Shown one piece after another: positions 33,504 through 45,606 of a stretch of 64,000 nt of DNA. The position numbers and the translations under genes are program-made. Within the stretch, counting starts at the first letter, position 1, and each line of letters begins with the position of its first letter. The stretch is taken from assembly GCF_900112425.1 (NCBI RefSeq), contig NZ_FOLP01000010.1, positions 1 to 64,000 on the forward strand, read 5' to 3'. The DNA comes from Variovorax sp. OK212. GTDB taxonomy: Bacteria; Pseudomonadota; Gammaproteobacteria; Burkholderiales; Burkholderiaceae_C. The notes beneath the pieces are model-generated. The model was not told where the DNA came from, ran no database searches, and was given only the letters and a program-made list of their open reading frames with translations.

Positions 33504-36500
33504 GGGAGTGCTTTCAGAACCCGGGCCAGCCGGGACAGGCCGACACCGGCCGAGCTTTTCGCGAGCACCCAATCGCCCGGCTGCAGCAGCCCGCCGAGCG
33601 CGGTCGACAGGTCCGACACGTCGACGAACCAGTGCGAGCGGACCTTGGTGCGGATGCGTGCGTGCAGCGCGCGCATCATCGGGCCGCACAGCAGCACGCG
33701 GTCGGGTTGCGAGGCGAGCAGCTCGGCCTCGAGGTCGAGGTGATGGCGTTGCGCGGCGGGGCCGAGTTCCTGCATGTCGCCGAGGATCGCCACGCGCCGC
33801 GAGGGCTCGCACGGGGCCTGCGACAGCAGCTCCAGCGCGGCGCGCATCGAGCTCGGGTTGGCGTCGTAGGTCTCGTCGATCAGCTTGAAGCTGCCGCCGC
33901 CGATGTGAATGGTGTGCAGCGCACCGCGGCCGCCCGGCGGCTCGAAGTGCGCGAAGGGTTCGACCGCGGCGCCCAGCGGCAGGCGCAGTGCCTGCAGGGC
34001 CGCGAGCGCGGCAACCGCGCTGGCGCCCATGTGGCGCCCCGGTGCGTTGAGCCGCAGCTGGAAGGGCTCGCCCGCCACCAGGGCCTGCACCTCGCCGTGG
34101 TCGAAGGCGAGCAGGCGCACGTCGGCGTCCCTGTGTTCGCCGTAGGTGAGAACCTGCAGCTGCTGCGCCAGCGCGGCCTGCGCGAAGACCGCGAACTCGG
34201 GCATGTCGCGGTTGAGCACCACGCTGCCGCCCGCGGCCATGGCCTGGAAGATGCGGCTGTCCATGCGCGCGGCGGCTTCCGAAGGGCCGCGGTGCTTCTG
34301 CGACGCGGCCGACAGGCCGGTCACCACCATCAGCGACGGGCGCACCAGCTGTGCCGACGCGGGCATCTGCGAGGCGCCCATCTCGAGCACCCAGTAGGCC
34401 GCATGCCGCGGCATGCAGGTCATGTTCCAGGCGATGCCCGACGGCAGGCTGATGCTGCCTTCGGGCTGGCCGACCTCGCCCCACACGGTGAGCGCACCGG
34501 CCAGCATGGCGGCGACGGTGCCGCTGGTGGCGCCGCTGCCCATGGCGTTGCCCGTGCCGCTCCCAGAGCCCATCGCGCCAGTTGCGGCATTCGCGCCGCT
34601 GCCGAGCACGCCGCACACGCGGCCCGTGAACTCGGCGCGCGCATGGTCGCCGAGCTCGAGCACGGCCTGCAGCACGTTGCCCACCTTGAGCACGGGCACG
34701 CGCTTGTCCAGGTGCGGCTTGGGGTCGGTGCACAGCACCGCGGCGGCCGGCTGCAGCACGCCCTTGAGCGTGACGGCCGCCAGCGGCGTCTTCGATGCCC
34801 GCGCCTGGTGGTCGAACACCACGCGGCCCTTGCGCATGTACGAGCGCTGCGCCACGCCGGTGGCGCGCCAGCCGTCGTCGGGCCGCACCACCCATTCGCC
34901 GCCGGTGACGCGCGCCATCTCGCTGGCCGTCCAGGCGGCACCGTCGTCGCGCGTGCCGGCGTTGCCGGTGCCGCTGCCGATGCTGTTGCTGCTGGCGCTG
35001 CCATTGCCATTTCCGTTGCCGTTCAGGCCGGAGCCGGCGCGGCGCTCCAGCAGGTAGCGGTGGTATGCGGCAAAGCCCGACACGTACTGCTCGACGTCGT
35101 CGATGCGCACGCGAAACGAATGATGGCGCACGAAGAACGACCCCACCACCGACGACGGCCGGCGGAAGTACATCGCCATCTCGGGCCAGAAGAAGCCGTT
35201 GAGCAGGTAGTGCGCGCGGTAGTCGAGCGCGCGGTAGAACTTCTCGGTGTCGAGCTCGTCGAGCAGGTGCCGCATCGCGGGCATCCCTTCGAGCCGCTGG
35301 AGCATCTGCTGCGCGGCCAGCATGAGTTCGAGCAGCGTCGGGAAGGTGGTCTTCCGGTCGAGCACGAAGTCGAGATACCCCGCCACGTTCTGCAGGCCGA
35401 AGCGAAAGTACTTCTCCTGCGGGCTCCAGTGCGTGAGTTCGTTGACGCAGCAGCTGAGCCAGTGGTCGTGCGCCTGCCAGTGCTGGCTGGCAATGAAATG
35501 CTCGAAGGCCTTCTCGACCGCGGCCAGCCACTGCGGCTCGCGCGTGAGGCCGTACAGGCGCATGAGGCCGAAGACCGCCTCGCCGTCGTAAGAGACGATG
35601 CGCGAGGCCTGCTTGACGGTGAGGTCGGCGGCGTGCAGCACGTGGCTGAAACGGCCGGTGGCCCGGTCCTGCAGCGACACGATGCCCAGCGCGAGTCTCT
35701 CCAGCAGCGGCAGCCAGTGGCGCGTGTCCATCAGCTCGCAGTACTTCACCAGCGCGAGCACGCAGGCCGCGTTGCCGCCGAGCTTGATCTCGCCGCCCGT
35801 GTCCACCAGGAACGCCACCACGCGGCCGTCGGCCAGCGTGTAGTCGCGGATCAGCACGCCGGCCAGGTGGTCGAGCGCGCGGTCGATGGCGAAGCGCAGC
35901 GTCTCGTCGCGCGTGAGCTCCCACGCCTCGAGCATGGCGTGGAGCGTGCTCGCGTGGCGCATCGCGTCGTAGGTCGGAATGCGGCGGTCGAAGCACGGAA
36001 AGTAGCCGTACACGAACAGACCGTCGCTCTGCACCTGGCGCGCCAGGTACGACGCGCCGCTGCGCACGAGGTCGAGCACCGGCTGCGGGTTGAGCGCGGG
36101 CAGTTGCCGGCGGCCCGCATCGAGCCCCGTGCCCACCAGCTTGTGCACCACGCCGTCGGGCTGGCAGAACACGCCCACCGTGGCCAGCAGGTACACCGGC
36201 TGGTCGGCGGGCATGTCCAGCGGCGGCGTGCGTTCGAAGCGCGCCTGGCCGTAGACCTCGAAGTTGCGCGGGTTCACCACCGAATGCGGAATGGTCGAGT
36301 CGCCGCACAGCATGGCGTTGGCGTTGAGCTCCTGCTCGGTGAAGGCAAGCGCGAAGTCCTGGTCGAAGGCCAGCCCCAGGCGGAAGTAGTTGCGCTTGAC
36401 GGCGGTGAGCTGGGTCTTGAACTGGGCCCAGTCCATCGGGCTCGCGCCCTCGACCCAGTCGATGCGCAGCCACGGCGAGACGATGCCGCGTTCGCGCACC

Positions 36501-36697
36501 CACTGCTCGACCTGCCCCGCGCCTTCGCGCCAGGCGGTCTCGAATTCGGCGGCGCGCGCGTGCACGACATGTGCGCGCTGCGAGCCGTCGCTCACGGAGA
36601 AGAACAGCGTGAACGCCGGGTACGGCGCCGGCAGTGCAGCGCACACGGACGCGAGGCGTTCGTGGCAGGCGTGGAGCTGGTCTTTGAAGGACATCAT
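33500..36697 (-). CDS. Fusion of an alpha/alpha-barrel-like region and a degenerate MurF-type Mur ligase
   Basis: A 1065-residue protein of unknown function. Residues about 1-545 are helical, with glycosidase-toroid-like repeats (GGNAACVLALVKYCEL; SYDGEAVFGLMRLYGLTREP; HWLSCCVNELTHWSPQEKYF). A Gly/Asn/Ser linker follows at about 551-590. The rest resembles MurF: an N-domain (GEWVVRPDDGWRATG), a central domain (YWVLEMGASQMP, SVVLNRDMPEF), and a C-domain with the YNANPxSM-like motif ETYDANPSSMRAAL plus VAILGDMQELG. The ATP P-loop expected as TGSNGKTT is replaced by a Gly/Ser-rich insert ending GSGATSGTVAAMLAG with no Lys, so ligase activity is doubtful. It lies inside the adhesin block. Two adjacent ATGs (36697, 36694) could start it. 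Confidence 0.7.
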   Translation of the reverse strand: MMSFKDQLHACHERLASVCAALPAPYPAFTLFFSVSDGSQRAHVVHARAAEFETAWREGAGQVEQWVRERGIVSPWLRIDWVEGASPMDWAQFKTQLTAVKRNYFRLGLAFDQDFALAFTEQELNANAMLCGDSTIPHSVVNPRNFEVYGQARFERTPPLDMPADQPVYLLATVGVFCQPDGVVHKLVGTGLDAGRRQLPALNPQPVLDLVRSGASYLARQVQSDGLFVYGYFPCFDRRIPTYDAMRHASTLHAMLEAWELTRDETLRFAIDRALDHLAGVLIRDYTLADGRVVAFLVDTGGEIKLGGNAACVLALVKYCELMDTRHWLPLLERLALGIVSLQDRATGRFSHVLHAADLTVKQASRIVSYDGEAVFGLMRLYGLTREPQWLAAVEKAFEHFIASQHWQAHDHWLSCCVNELTHWSPQEKYFRFGLQNVAGYLDFVLDRKTTFPTLLELMLAAQQMLQRLEGMPAMRHLLDELDTEKFYRALDYRAHYLLNGFFWPEMAMYFRRPSSVVGSFFVRHHSFRVRIDDVEQYVSGFAAYHRYLLERRAGSGLNGNGNGNGSASSNSIGSGTGNAGTRDDGAAWTASEMARVTGGEWVVRPDDGWRATGVAQRSYMRKGRVVFDHQARASKTPLAAVTLKGVLQPAAAVLCTDPKPHLDKRVPVLKVGNVLQAVLELGDHARAEFTGRVCGVLGSGANAATGAMGSGSGTGNAMGSGATSGTVAAMLAGALTVWGEVGQPEGSISLPSGIAWNMTCMPRHAAYWVLEMGASQMPASAQLVRPSLMVVTGLSAASQKHRGPSEAAARMDSRIFQAMAAGGSVVLNRDMPEFAVFAQAALAQQLQVLTYGEHRDADVRLLAFDHGEVQALVAGEPFQLRLNAPGRHMGASAVAALAALQALRLPLGAAVEPFAHFEPPGGRGALHTIHIGGGSFKLIDETYDANPSSMRAALELLSQAPCEPSRRVAILGDMQELGPAAQRHHLDLEAELLASQPDRVLLCGPMMRALHARIRTKVRSHWFVDVSDLSTALGGLLQPGDWVLAKSSAGVGLSRLARVLKALP

Positions 36698-36805
36698 TCG
36701 GCCCCGTTCGGATGCGGGAGACCGGTCGCGCCCGTCATCGGCTCTCGCCTGGATGACGTGTGCGCGTGCCGGGGACGGCCGTCGAAATCATCGCGGGGGT
36801 CCGGT

Positions 36806-37309
36806 TCAGCGGTAGCTGAATTCGGCCCGGCGATTGAGCTGATAGCCCTCCTCGGTGAGTTCGAGGGACGCGGGTTTCTCCGTGCCCCAGCTGATGGCCT
36901 CGATGCGCTCGGCCGGCACGCCCAGTTGCGTGAGCGCGCGCTGCACCGACTCGGCGCGGCGCTGTCCGAGCGCGAGGTTGTACTCGCGCCCGCCGCGCTG
37001 GTCGGTGTTGCCTTCGATCACCACGCGGCTCGCCGGCCGGTTCCTCATGAAGCTGGCATGCGCCTCCACGATCTGGCGGTCCTGCGCGCGGATGTTGTAT
37101 TTGTCGAAGTCGAAGTAGACGATCTTCGCCACGCCGGCCGGGCCGTTCTGCGGCGGCGGCGCCGGGGCCGGCTCCACCTTCGGCACCGCGGTGGTGGCCT
37201 TGTTCGAGTAGTAGTAAGTCGCGTCGTCGCGGCCCGTCTTGGGGGCCGCGCAGCCCACGAGGGCTGCGCCGAGGGCGACGATGGTCAGTATCCGGAAATT
37301 CTTTTTCAT
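36806..37309 (-). CDS. OmpA-like peptidoglycan-binding lipoprotein
   Basis: A 167-residue lipoprotein: signal ILTIVALGAALVGC with lipobox Cys at about 20, a Pro-rich linker (VEPAPAPPPQNGP), and an OmpA C-terminal domain (IVYFDFDKYNIRAQD, VVIEGNTDQRGGREYN, LGQRRAESVQRALT) of Pal type. Start ATG 37309 with AAAGGA 6 bases upstream. It lies directly after the repeat-adhesin gene. OmpA-like proteins accompany several type I adhesin secretion loci, so it probably helps anchor the channel or adhesin to the wall; it need not be the housekeeping Pal. Confidence 0.87.
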   Translation of the reverse strand: MKKNFRILTIVALGAALVGCAAPKTGRDDATYYYSNKATTAVPKVEPAPAPPPQNGPAGVAKIVYFDFDKYNIRAQDRQIVEAHASFMRNRPASRVVIEGNTDQRGGREYNLALGQRRAESVQRALTQLGVPAERIEAISWGTEKPASLELTEEGYQLNRRAEFSYR

Positions 37310-37323
37310 ATCAATCCTTTCGG

Positions 37324-37349
37324 GGGACAGGCCGGTGGTGGCCTGTCCC
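37324..37349 (-). promoter_or_regulatory. Strong 10-bp RNA hairpin between adhesin and OmpA-like genes
   Basis: GGGACAGGCC (37324-37333) and GGCCTGTCCC (37340-37349) pair perfectly around a 6-base loop. There is no T-tract on the minus-strand side, so it is more likely an mRNA-stabilising or partial-attenuation hairpin than a simple terminator. It could set the ratio of adhesin to downstream gene expression. Confidence 0.5.
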
Positions 37350-37389
37350 GGGTGCAGCGACTCCCTCGCCCCTCCTTCGATGTTCTTGA

Positions 37390-41469
<4,080 letters not shown>

Positions 41470-41502
41470 GGCAGCCTCTGTGAGAAAAGATGCCTACTCA
41501 GG

Positions 41503-41518
41503 GGCAACTAGCGTGCCG
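41503..41518 (-). promoter_or_regulatory. Sigma54 (-24/-12) promoter of the repeat-adhesin gene
   Basis: The minus strand reads CGGCACGCTAGTTGCC, nearly the full consensus TGGCACG-N4-TTGC. GG is at 41517-41516 and GC at 41505-41504 with exactly 10 bases between. The predicted start near 41492 leaves a short leader of about 23 nt with an AGAGG ribosome site before ATG 41469. This is the better of the two sigma54 promoters in the window. Confidence 0.8.
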
Positions 41519-41557
41519 CTTTTTCCGAGCCCTTTTCCAGAGACGCTACCCAGCTCG

Positions 41558-41570
41558 CAAGCTATTGATT
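41558..41570 (-). promoter_or_regulatory. IHF-binding site between enhancer and sigma54 promoter
   Basis: The minus strand reads AATCAATAGCTTG, a complete match to the IHF consensus WATCAANNNNTTR, in an AT-rich stretch. It lies about 40 bp upstream of the -24 element and about 75 bp downstream of the GTAACG palindrome, the position where IHF bends DNA to bring an EBP to sigma54 polymerase. Confidence 0.65.
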
Positions 41571-41645
41571 TTCAAGGGATTTTTCCAAATTTAGGGGTTA
41601 ACACCAGGCCTTGGAAACAGCTCGTAAGTACCTCGTTCAGCGATT

Positions 41646-41665
41646 CGTTACGTAACGATGTAACG
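41646..41665. promoter_or_regulatory. GTAACG palindrome, proposed EBP enhancer site
   Basis: CGTTACGTAACG (41646-41657) is a perfect 12-bp palindrome, followed by a further GTAACG at 41660-41665. It is centred about 135 bp upstream of the -24 element. The same element recurs before flp (10 of 12 bases at 14390-14401 plus several half sites). Recognition by the EBP at 26879-28306 is inferred. Confidence 0.6.
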
Positions 41666-41766
41666 CGTTGTACCCGGAACGCCCGACACATCCGCAGGCC
41701 CCAAAAAGCAAGTTGCCGGCGGGCCCGCCACACCCTCCCCCACGCCCTCCTTTTCTCTACCTATAT

Positions 41767-42201
41767 ATGTTCAATCCTTCCCAGGAAGACGTGCGCCGCT
41801 TCTTCTGCGACGTGTACGCCAAGCACCGGCAGGGCCTGCCGATGGAAGCGCTCGAGACCATCGCCGCCGGCTGGATCGACCAGCACCCCGAGTACCACGA
41901 GGACCTGGCCGATGCCGACGCGGCCGTGGCGCGCGTCTATGACGGCTCCAACGGGCGCGAGAACCCGTTCCTGCACCTGTCGATGCACCTGTCGATCAGC
42001 GAGCAATGCTCCATCGACCAGCCGCGCGGCATCCGCCAGGCCGTCGAGCTGCTGGCCGCGCGCCGCGGCTCGCTGCTGCACGCGCACCACGAGGCCATGG
42101 ACTGCCTGGGCCAGATGATGTGGGAGAGCCAGCGCGCCGGCCGGCCACCGGACGGCGAAGGCTATGTGGCCTGCGTGCAGCGCCGCGCCACCAAGGACTG
42201 A
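41767..42201 (+). CDS. DUF1841 family protein
   Basis: A 144-residue cytoplasmic protein starting MFNPSQEDVRRFFCDVYAKH, with HPEYHEDLADADAAVARVY and the conserved PFLHLSMHLSISEQCSIDQP and HHEAMDCLGQMMWE. This matches the DUF1841 family found in beta- and gammaproteobacteria, whose function is unknown. ATG 41767 is chosen for the family-like start; no good ribosome site is visible. It diverges from the adhesin gene, with the 297-bp regulatory region between. Confidence 0.85.
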   Translation: MFNPSQEDVRRFFCDVYAKHRQGLPMEALETIAAGWIDQHPEYHEDLADADAAVARVYDGSNGRENPFLHLSMHLSISEQCSIDQPRGIRQAVELLAARRGSLLHAHHEAMDCLGQMMWESQRAGRPPDGEGYVACVQRRATKD

Positions 42202-42212
42202 ACGGGCCGGAC

Positions 42213-43214
42213 TTACCGCGCCGCGCCGCGCGGCTTTCGCTGCCGCGGCGGCACCGGCAGCGCGCCCTGCGGCTTCGCGGCCTCGCGCAGCAGCGCGGCC
42301 ATGGCGCCGCGCAGGGCCGAGGGCTCGGCGTCGCTGCGCTGCAACAGGCCGACCGGCTCCTCGGTGCCCGTGGTCTCGATGCGCAGCCGCACCAGGCGCC
42401 CGTCGGCCAGCTCGCCGCGCGCCGCGCCCAGCGGCGTGATCCACACCGCATCGGACACCGCCACCAGCGCGCGCGCCACCGCCACGTCGAGCGTCTGCAG
42501 CGCGTTGGTCGGCAGCACCAGCCCGCGCGCCGACAAGAAACTCTCGGTGTTGTGCCGCGGGATCGTGCCCTCGCCGTACACCACCAGCGGGTAGGCCAGC
42601 ACCGCCTGCACCGACGCGCCTTGCGCCGCCAGCGGATGGCCGGCGCGCACCGCGAACACCAGCGGCTCGGTGTGCAGCAGCTCGAAGCTCAGGCCGCCCA
42701 TGAGCCGCGGCTCGCTCATGCGGCCCACCACCAGGTCGAGCTCGCCGGCGCGCAGCTCGTCGAGCAGCGCGGCGTTGGCGGCGCTCTTCACCACGATCTG
42801 CACCTGCGGCCAGCCGTCGCGCAGCCGCGCCAGCGCCACCGGCAGCAGCGCCGGCGCCACGCTGGGCAGCGCGCCGATGCGCAGCCGCTCGATGCGCCCG
42901 CCCGCCGCCGGCGCCACCGCTTGCGCGCTGGCGTCCAGCGCCTCGAGCACGCGCAGCGCGTGCGCCAGCAACTGCTCGCCAGCCGCGGTGAGCCCCTGCA
43001 CGCCGCGCCGCCCGGCCTTGCTGCGCTCGACCAGCCGCGCGCCCACGATGGCCTCCAGCTCGACCAGCGTCTTCGACACCGCCGGCTGGCTCAGCGCCAG
43101 CCGCTCGGCCGCGCGCGCAAGGTGGCGCTCCTGCGCCACGGCCACAAGGCAGCGCAAGTGGCGCAACTGCACGTTGCGCAGGAAATCCTGGCGAAGTTCG
43201 GCGGGGTTTTTCAA
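42213..43214 (-). CDS. pcaQ: LysR-family regulator of protocatechuate genes
   Basis: A 333-residue LysR protein: HTH at about residues 18-75 (LRHLRCLVAVAQERHLARAA, SQPAVSKTLVELEAIVGARL), then an effector domain with RLRIGALPSVAPALLPVAL and YGEGTIPRHNTESFL, the pattern of PcaQ-type regulators. It diverges from pcaHG, the classical PcaQ arrangement; PcaQ activates these genes in response to pathway carboxylates. The start at TTG 43214 is uncertain because only weak ribosome sites are visible. Its end is 11 bp from the convergent DUF1841 gene. Confidence 0.82.
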   Translation of the reverse strand: MKNPAELRQDFLRNVQLRHLRCLVAVAQERHLARAAERLALSQPAVSKTLVELEAIVGARLVERSKAGRRGVQGLTAAGEQLLAHALRVLEALDASAQAVAPAAGGRIERLRIGALPSVAPALLPVALARLRDGWPQVQIVVKSAANAALLDELRAGELDLVVGRMSEPRLMGGLSFELLHTEPLVFAVRAGHPLAAQGASVQAVLAYPLVVYGEGTIPRHNTESFLSARGLVLPTNALQTLDVAVARALVAVSDAVWITPLGAARGELADGRLVRLRIETTGTEEPVGLLQRSDAEPSALRGAMAALLREAAKPQGALPVPPRQRKPRGAAR

Positions 43215-43318
43215 TTACTGCTGGTTATTGAGAACGGAGCAATCTTCAATTTACATCATCGAACGGCGCTTCTAAAGTGGCGGCTTCCGGATTCGTCCCA
43301 CGACAGGAGACAACGTTC
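43215..43318. promoter_or_regulatory. pcaQ-pcaH divergent control region
   Basis: A 104-bp AT-richer intergenic region. ATAACC (minus strand, 43228-43223) matches one half of the ATAACC-N4-GGTTAA site reported for PcaQ; the other half is not conserved. ACAGGAGAC at 43303-43311 is the pcaH ribosome site. Confidence 0.4.
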
Positions 43319-44053
43319 ATGTTGACCAAGACCAAAGATCCCCAGGGCGGCTCGCCCGTCCTCACCCCGCGCGACTGGGAAGCCCACCCCAGCTACGTGT
43401 ACCCGGGCTACAAGTCCACCATGAAGCGCGGCCCGCAGAAGCCGCTGATTCCGCTGAAGGCCTCGCTCGGCGAACTGCAGCAGCCGGTGTACGGCCATGA
43501 CAGCATCGGCGAGTTCGACCACGACCTCACGCGCAACGCGCGCAAGAACGGCGAGCCGCTGGGCGAACGCATGATCCTCACCGGCCAGGTGCTCGACGAG
43601 CATCGCCGCCCGGTGGCCAACACGCTGGTCGAGCTGTGGCAGGCCAACGCCTCGGGCCGCTACGTGCACAAGGTCGACCAGCACGACGCGCCACTCGACC
43701 CCAACTTCCTGGGCGCGGGCCGTTGCCTGACCGACAGCGAAGGCCGCTACCGCTTCCTCACCATCAAGCCCGGCGCCTACCCGTGGGGCAACCACCCGAA
43801 CGCCTGGCGTCCGCAGCACATCCACATGTCGCTGTTCGGCCAGAGCTTTGCGAGCCGCCTGGTCACGCAGATGTACTTCCCCGGCGACCCGCTGCTGCAG
43901 TACGACCCGATGGTCAGCGGCACGCCCGAGCGCTACCGCAACCGGCTGATTGCCGACTTCAGCCTCGACATCACGGAAGAGGGCTACGCACTGGGCTACC
44001 AGTTCGACATCGTGCTGCGCGGCGCCGACGAGACGCCGTTCGAGAACCGCTGA
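43319..44053 (+). CDS. pcaH: Protocatechuate 3,4-dioxygenase beta subunit
   Basis: A 244-residue Fe(III) intradiol dioxygenase chain. The iron-site region is intact: the conserved Tyr in GAYPWGNHPNAWRP and the His pair in QHIHMSLFG, plus YFPGDPLLQYD. ILTGQVLDEHRRPVANTLVE is the family core. The enzyme cleaves protocatechuate to 3-carboxy-cis,cis-muconate. ATG 43319 follows ACAGGAGAC. pcaG begins 17 bp downstream, and the divergent pcaQ gene lies upstream. Confidence 0.95.
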   Translation: MLTKTKDPQGGSPVLTPRDWEAHPSYVYPGYKSTMKRGPQKPLIPLKASLGELQQPVYGHDSIGEFDHDLTRNARKNGEPLGERMILTGQVLDEHRRPVANTLVELWQANASGRYVHKVDQHDAPLDPNFLGAGRCLTDSEGRYRFLTIKPGAYPWGNHPNAWRPQHIHMSLFGQSFASRLVTQMYFPGDPLLQYDPMVSGTPERYRNRLIADFSLDITEEGYALGYQFDIVLRGADETPFENR

Positions 44054-44070
44054 GCCAGGAGACACAGACC

Positions 44071-44682
44071 ATGCCATTGATGACCGCACAGGAAGCCGAC
44101 TTCGGCCAGACCCCCTCGCAGACCGTGGGCCCCTACTTCGCCTACGGCCTCACCGCCACGCAGTACGGCTACGACTTCGACCAACCCTTCGACGCCGTGC
44201 TCGCGCTGGACAGCGCCAGCGGCGAGCGCATCCGCCTCGAAGGCCGCGTGATCGACGGCGACGGCAATCCGATCAACGACGCGCTGGTCGAGATCAGCCA
44301 GCCCGACGGCGAAGGCCGCTACCCGCAGACGCCCGACGAAGCGCGCGCCATGGGATTTCGCGCATTCGGCCGTGTCGGCACCGGCACCACCGAAGGCAAC
44401 CGCTTCGTGTTCCACACCGTGAAGCCCGGCGCGCAATCGCCCGGCGAGGCACCGCACATCAACGTGATCGTGCTCATGCGCGGCCTGCTGCTGCATGCGT
44501 TCACGCGCGTGTACTTCAGCGACGAAGCCGAAGCCAACGCGAAGGACGCGGTGCTGCAGAGCGTGCCGGCCGAGCGCCGCCATACGCTGCTTGCCGAGCG
44601 CGTGGTGCAGGGCGGCGCGGTGAGCTACCGCTTCGACATCCACATGCAGGGCGCGGAAGAGACGGCGTTCTTCGACGTCTGA
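44071..44682 (+). CDS. pcaG: Protocatechuate 3,4-dioxygenase alpha subunit
   Basis: A 203-residue partner of PcaH with the opening QTPSQTVGPYFAYGL, core LEGRVIDGDGNPINDALVEI and PHINVIVLMRGLLLHAFTR. The iron ligands are not conserved in this chain, as is normal for the alpha subunit. AGGAGAC lies just before the ATG at 44071. It ends about 30 bp before a strong bidirectional terminator shared with the convergent cytochrome gene. Confidence 0.95.
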   Translation: MPLMTAQEADFGQTPSQTVGPYFAYGLTATQYGYDFDQPFDAVLALDSASGERIRLEGRVIDGDGNPINDALVEISQPDGEGRYPQTPDEARAMGFRAFGRVGTGTTEGNRFVFHTVKPGAQSPGEAPHINVIVLMRGLLLHAFTRVYFSDEAEANAKDAVLQSVPAERRHTLLAERVVQGGAVSYRFDIHMQGAEETAFFDV

Positions 44683-44711
44683 AACGCGCACGACTCGGGG
44701 AAAACCCGAGC

Positions 44712-44747
44712 AACAAAAAAGCCCGCTGCAAGCGGGCTTTTTTGTTT
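44712..44747. terminator. Bidirectional rho-independent terminator
   Basis: AAAAAAGCCCGC and GCGGGCTTTTTT form a perfect stem with a 5-base loop (TGCAA) and A and T runs on both sides. It can stop pcaHG from the left and the cytochrome c4 gene from the right. Confidence 0.93.
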
Positions 44748-44762
44748 GCGCGGGGCGCCGGA

Positions 44763-45455
44763 TCAGTCGGGGCGGTGGTGCATGCGCGACTCGGGCACCG
44801 TCTTCACTTCGCCGGGCAGCGAGCTGATGTAGCTGGCCAGCGTCTTGAGCTCGGCGTTGGTGAACTTCTTCTCTTCGACCTGCTGGCCCATCACCGCGTT
44901 CGAGCGGCCCAGGTGCGGGTTGTTCTTCACGCGGTACGACTTGAGCGCGACGAACAGGTAGTCGGCATGCTGGCCGGCCAGCTTGGGCACGGTGCCGTCG
45001 TTGGGCGTGTTGAAGTTCGCGCCGTGGCACTTGGTGCAGCTGTTGTCGGCATTGCGCGTGATGAGCGCCTCGACGTTGGCGGGCGTGGCCTTGGCCAGCG
45101 TGGCCGGCGGTGCGTCGCCCTGCTTCACGCCGAGCTGGCTGTAGTAGGCCGAGAGGTCGGCGATGTCCTGCTCGGTGAGCGTGTCGGCAATGGCACGCAT
45201 GGTCGGGTGCTTGCGGTCGCCGCCCTTGTAGGCGGTGAGCGCGGCCGTGATGTACGTGGCGCTCTGGCCCGCGATCATGGGGACCTTGTGGATTTCAGGG
45301 AAGCTGGCCTGGTAGCCGATGATGCCGTGGCAGCCCACGCACATCGCAACCTTCTTTGCCCCGTCCTGTGCCTTGCCAGTGACTTGTTGGGCTTCAGCCG
45401 AGACCGTCACGCAAGCGACAGCAAGGGCAAACATCGTGGTCAACAACTTGTTCAT
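44763..45455 (-). CDS. Diheme cytochrome c4-type protein
   Basis: A 230-residue periplasmic cytochrome. The signal peptide ends VSAEAQ. Two c-type heme sites are CVGCH (about residue 39) and CTKCH (about 140), each followed by a domain with a distal Met (PMIAGQ, PKLAGQ region; HPTMRAIA, NAVMGQQV). The double-domain layout and length match cytochrome c4, an electron donor to terminal oxidases. Start ATG 45455. It is divergent from moxR. Confidence 0.9.
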   Translation of the reverse strand: MNKLLTTMFALAVACVTVSAEAQQVTGKAQDGAKKVAMCVGCHGIIGYQASFPEIHKVPMIAGQSATYITAALTAYKGGDRKHPTMRAIADTLTEQDIADLSAYYSQLGVKQGDAPPATLAKATPANVEALITRNADNSCTKCHGANFNTPNDGTVPKLAGQHADYLFVALKSYRVKNNPHLGRSNAVMGQQVEEKKFTNAELKTLASYISSLPGEVKTVPESRMHHRPD

Positions 45456-45606
45456 TTTGCGCGCACAATCTCGTGGAGAGTACAGTTTTTCGGATCAACA
45501 TTCGATTATATGCAGGGGTCTTCTGGAACCCTGTGCAGGCCAACCCTGAGGCCGCACAACGCATGTCGAGTGTGTTCTTTTCTCCACCCCAGCTTTCGAC
45601 CCACCC

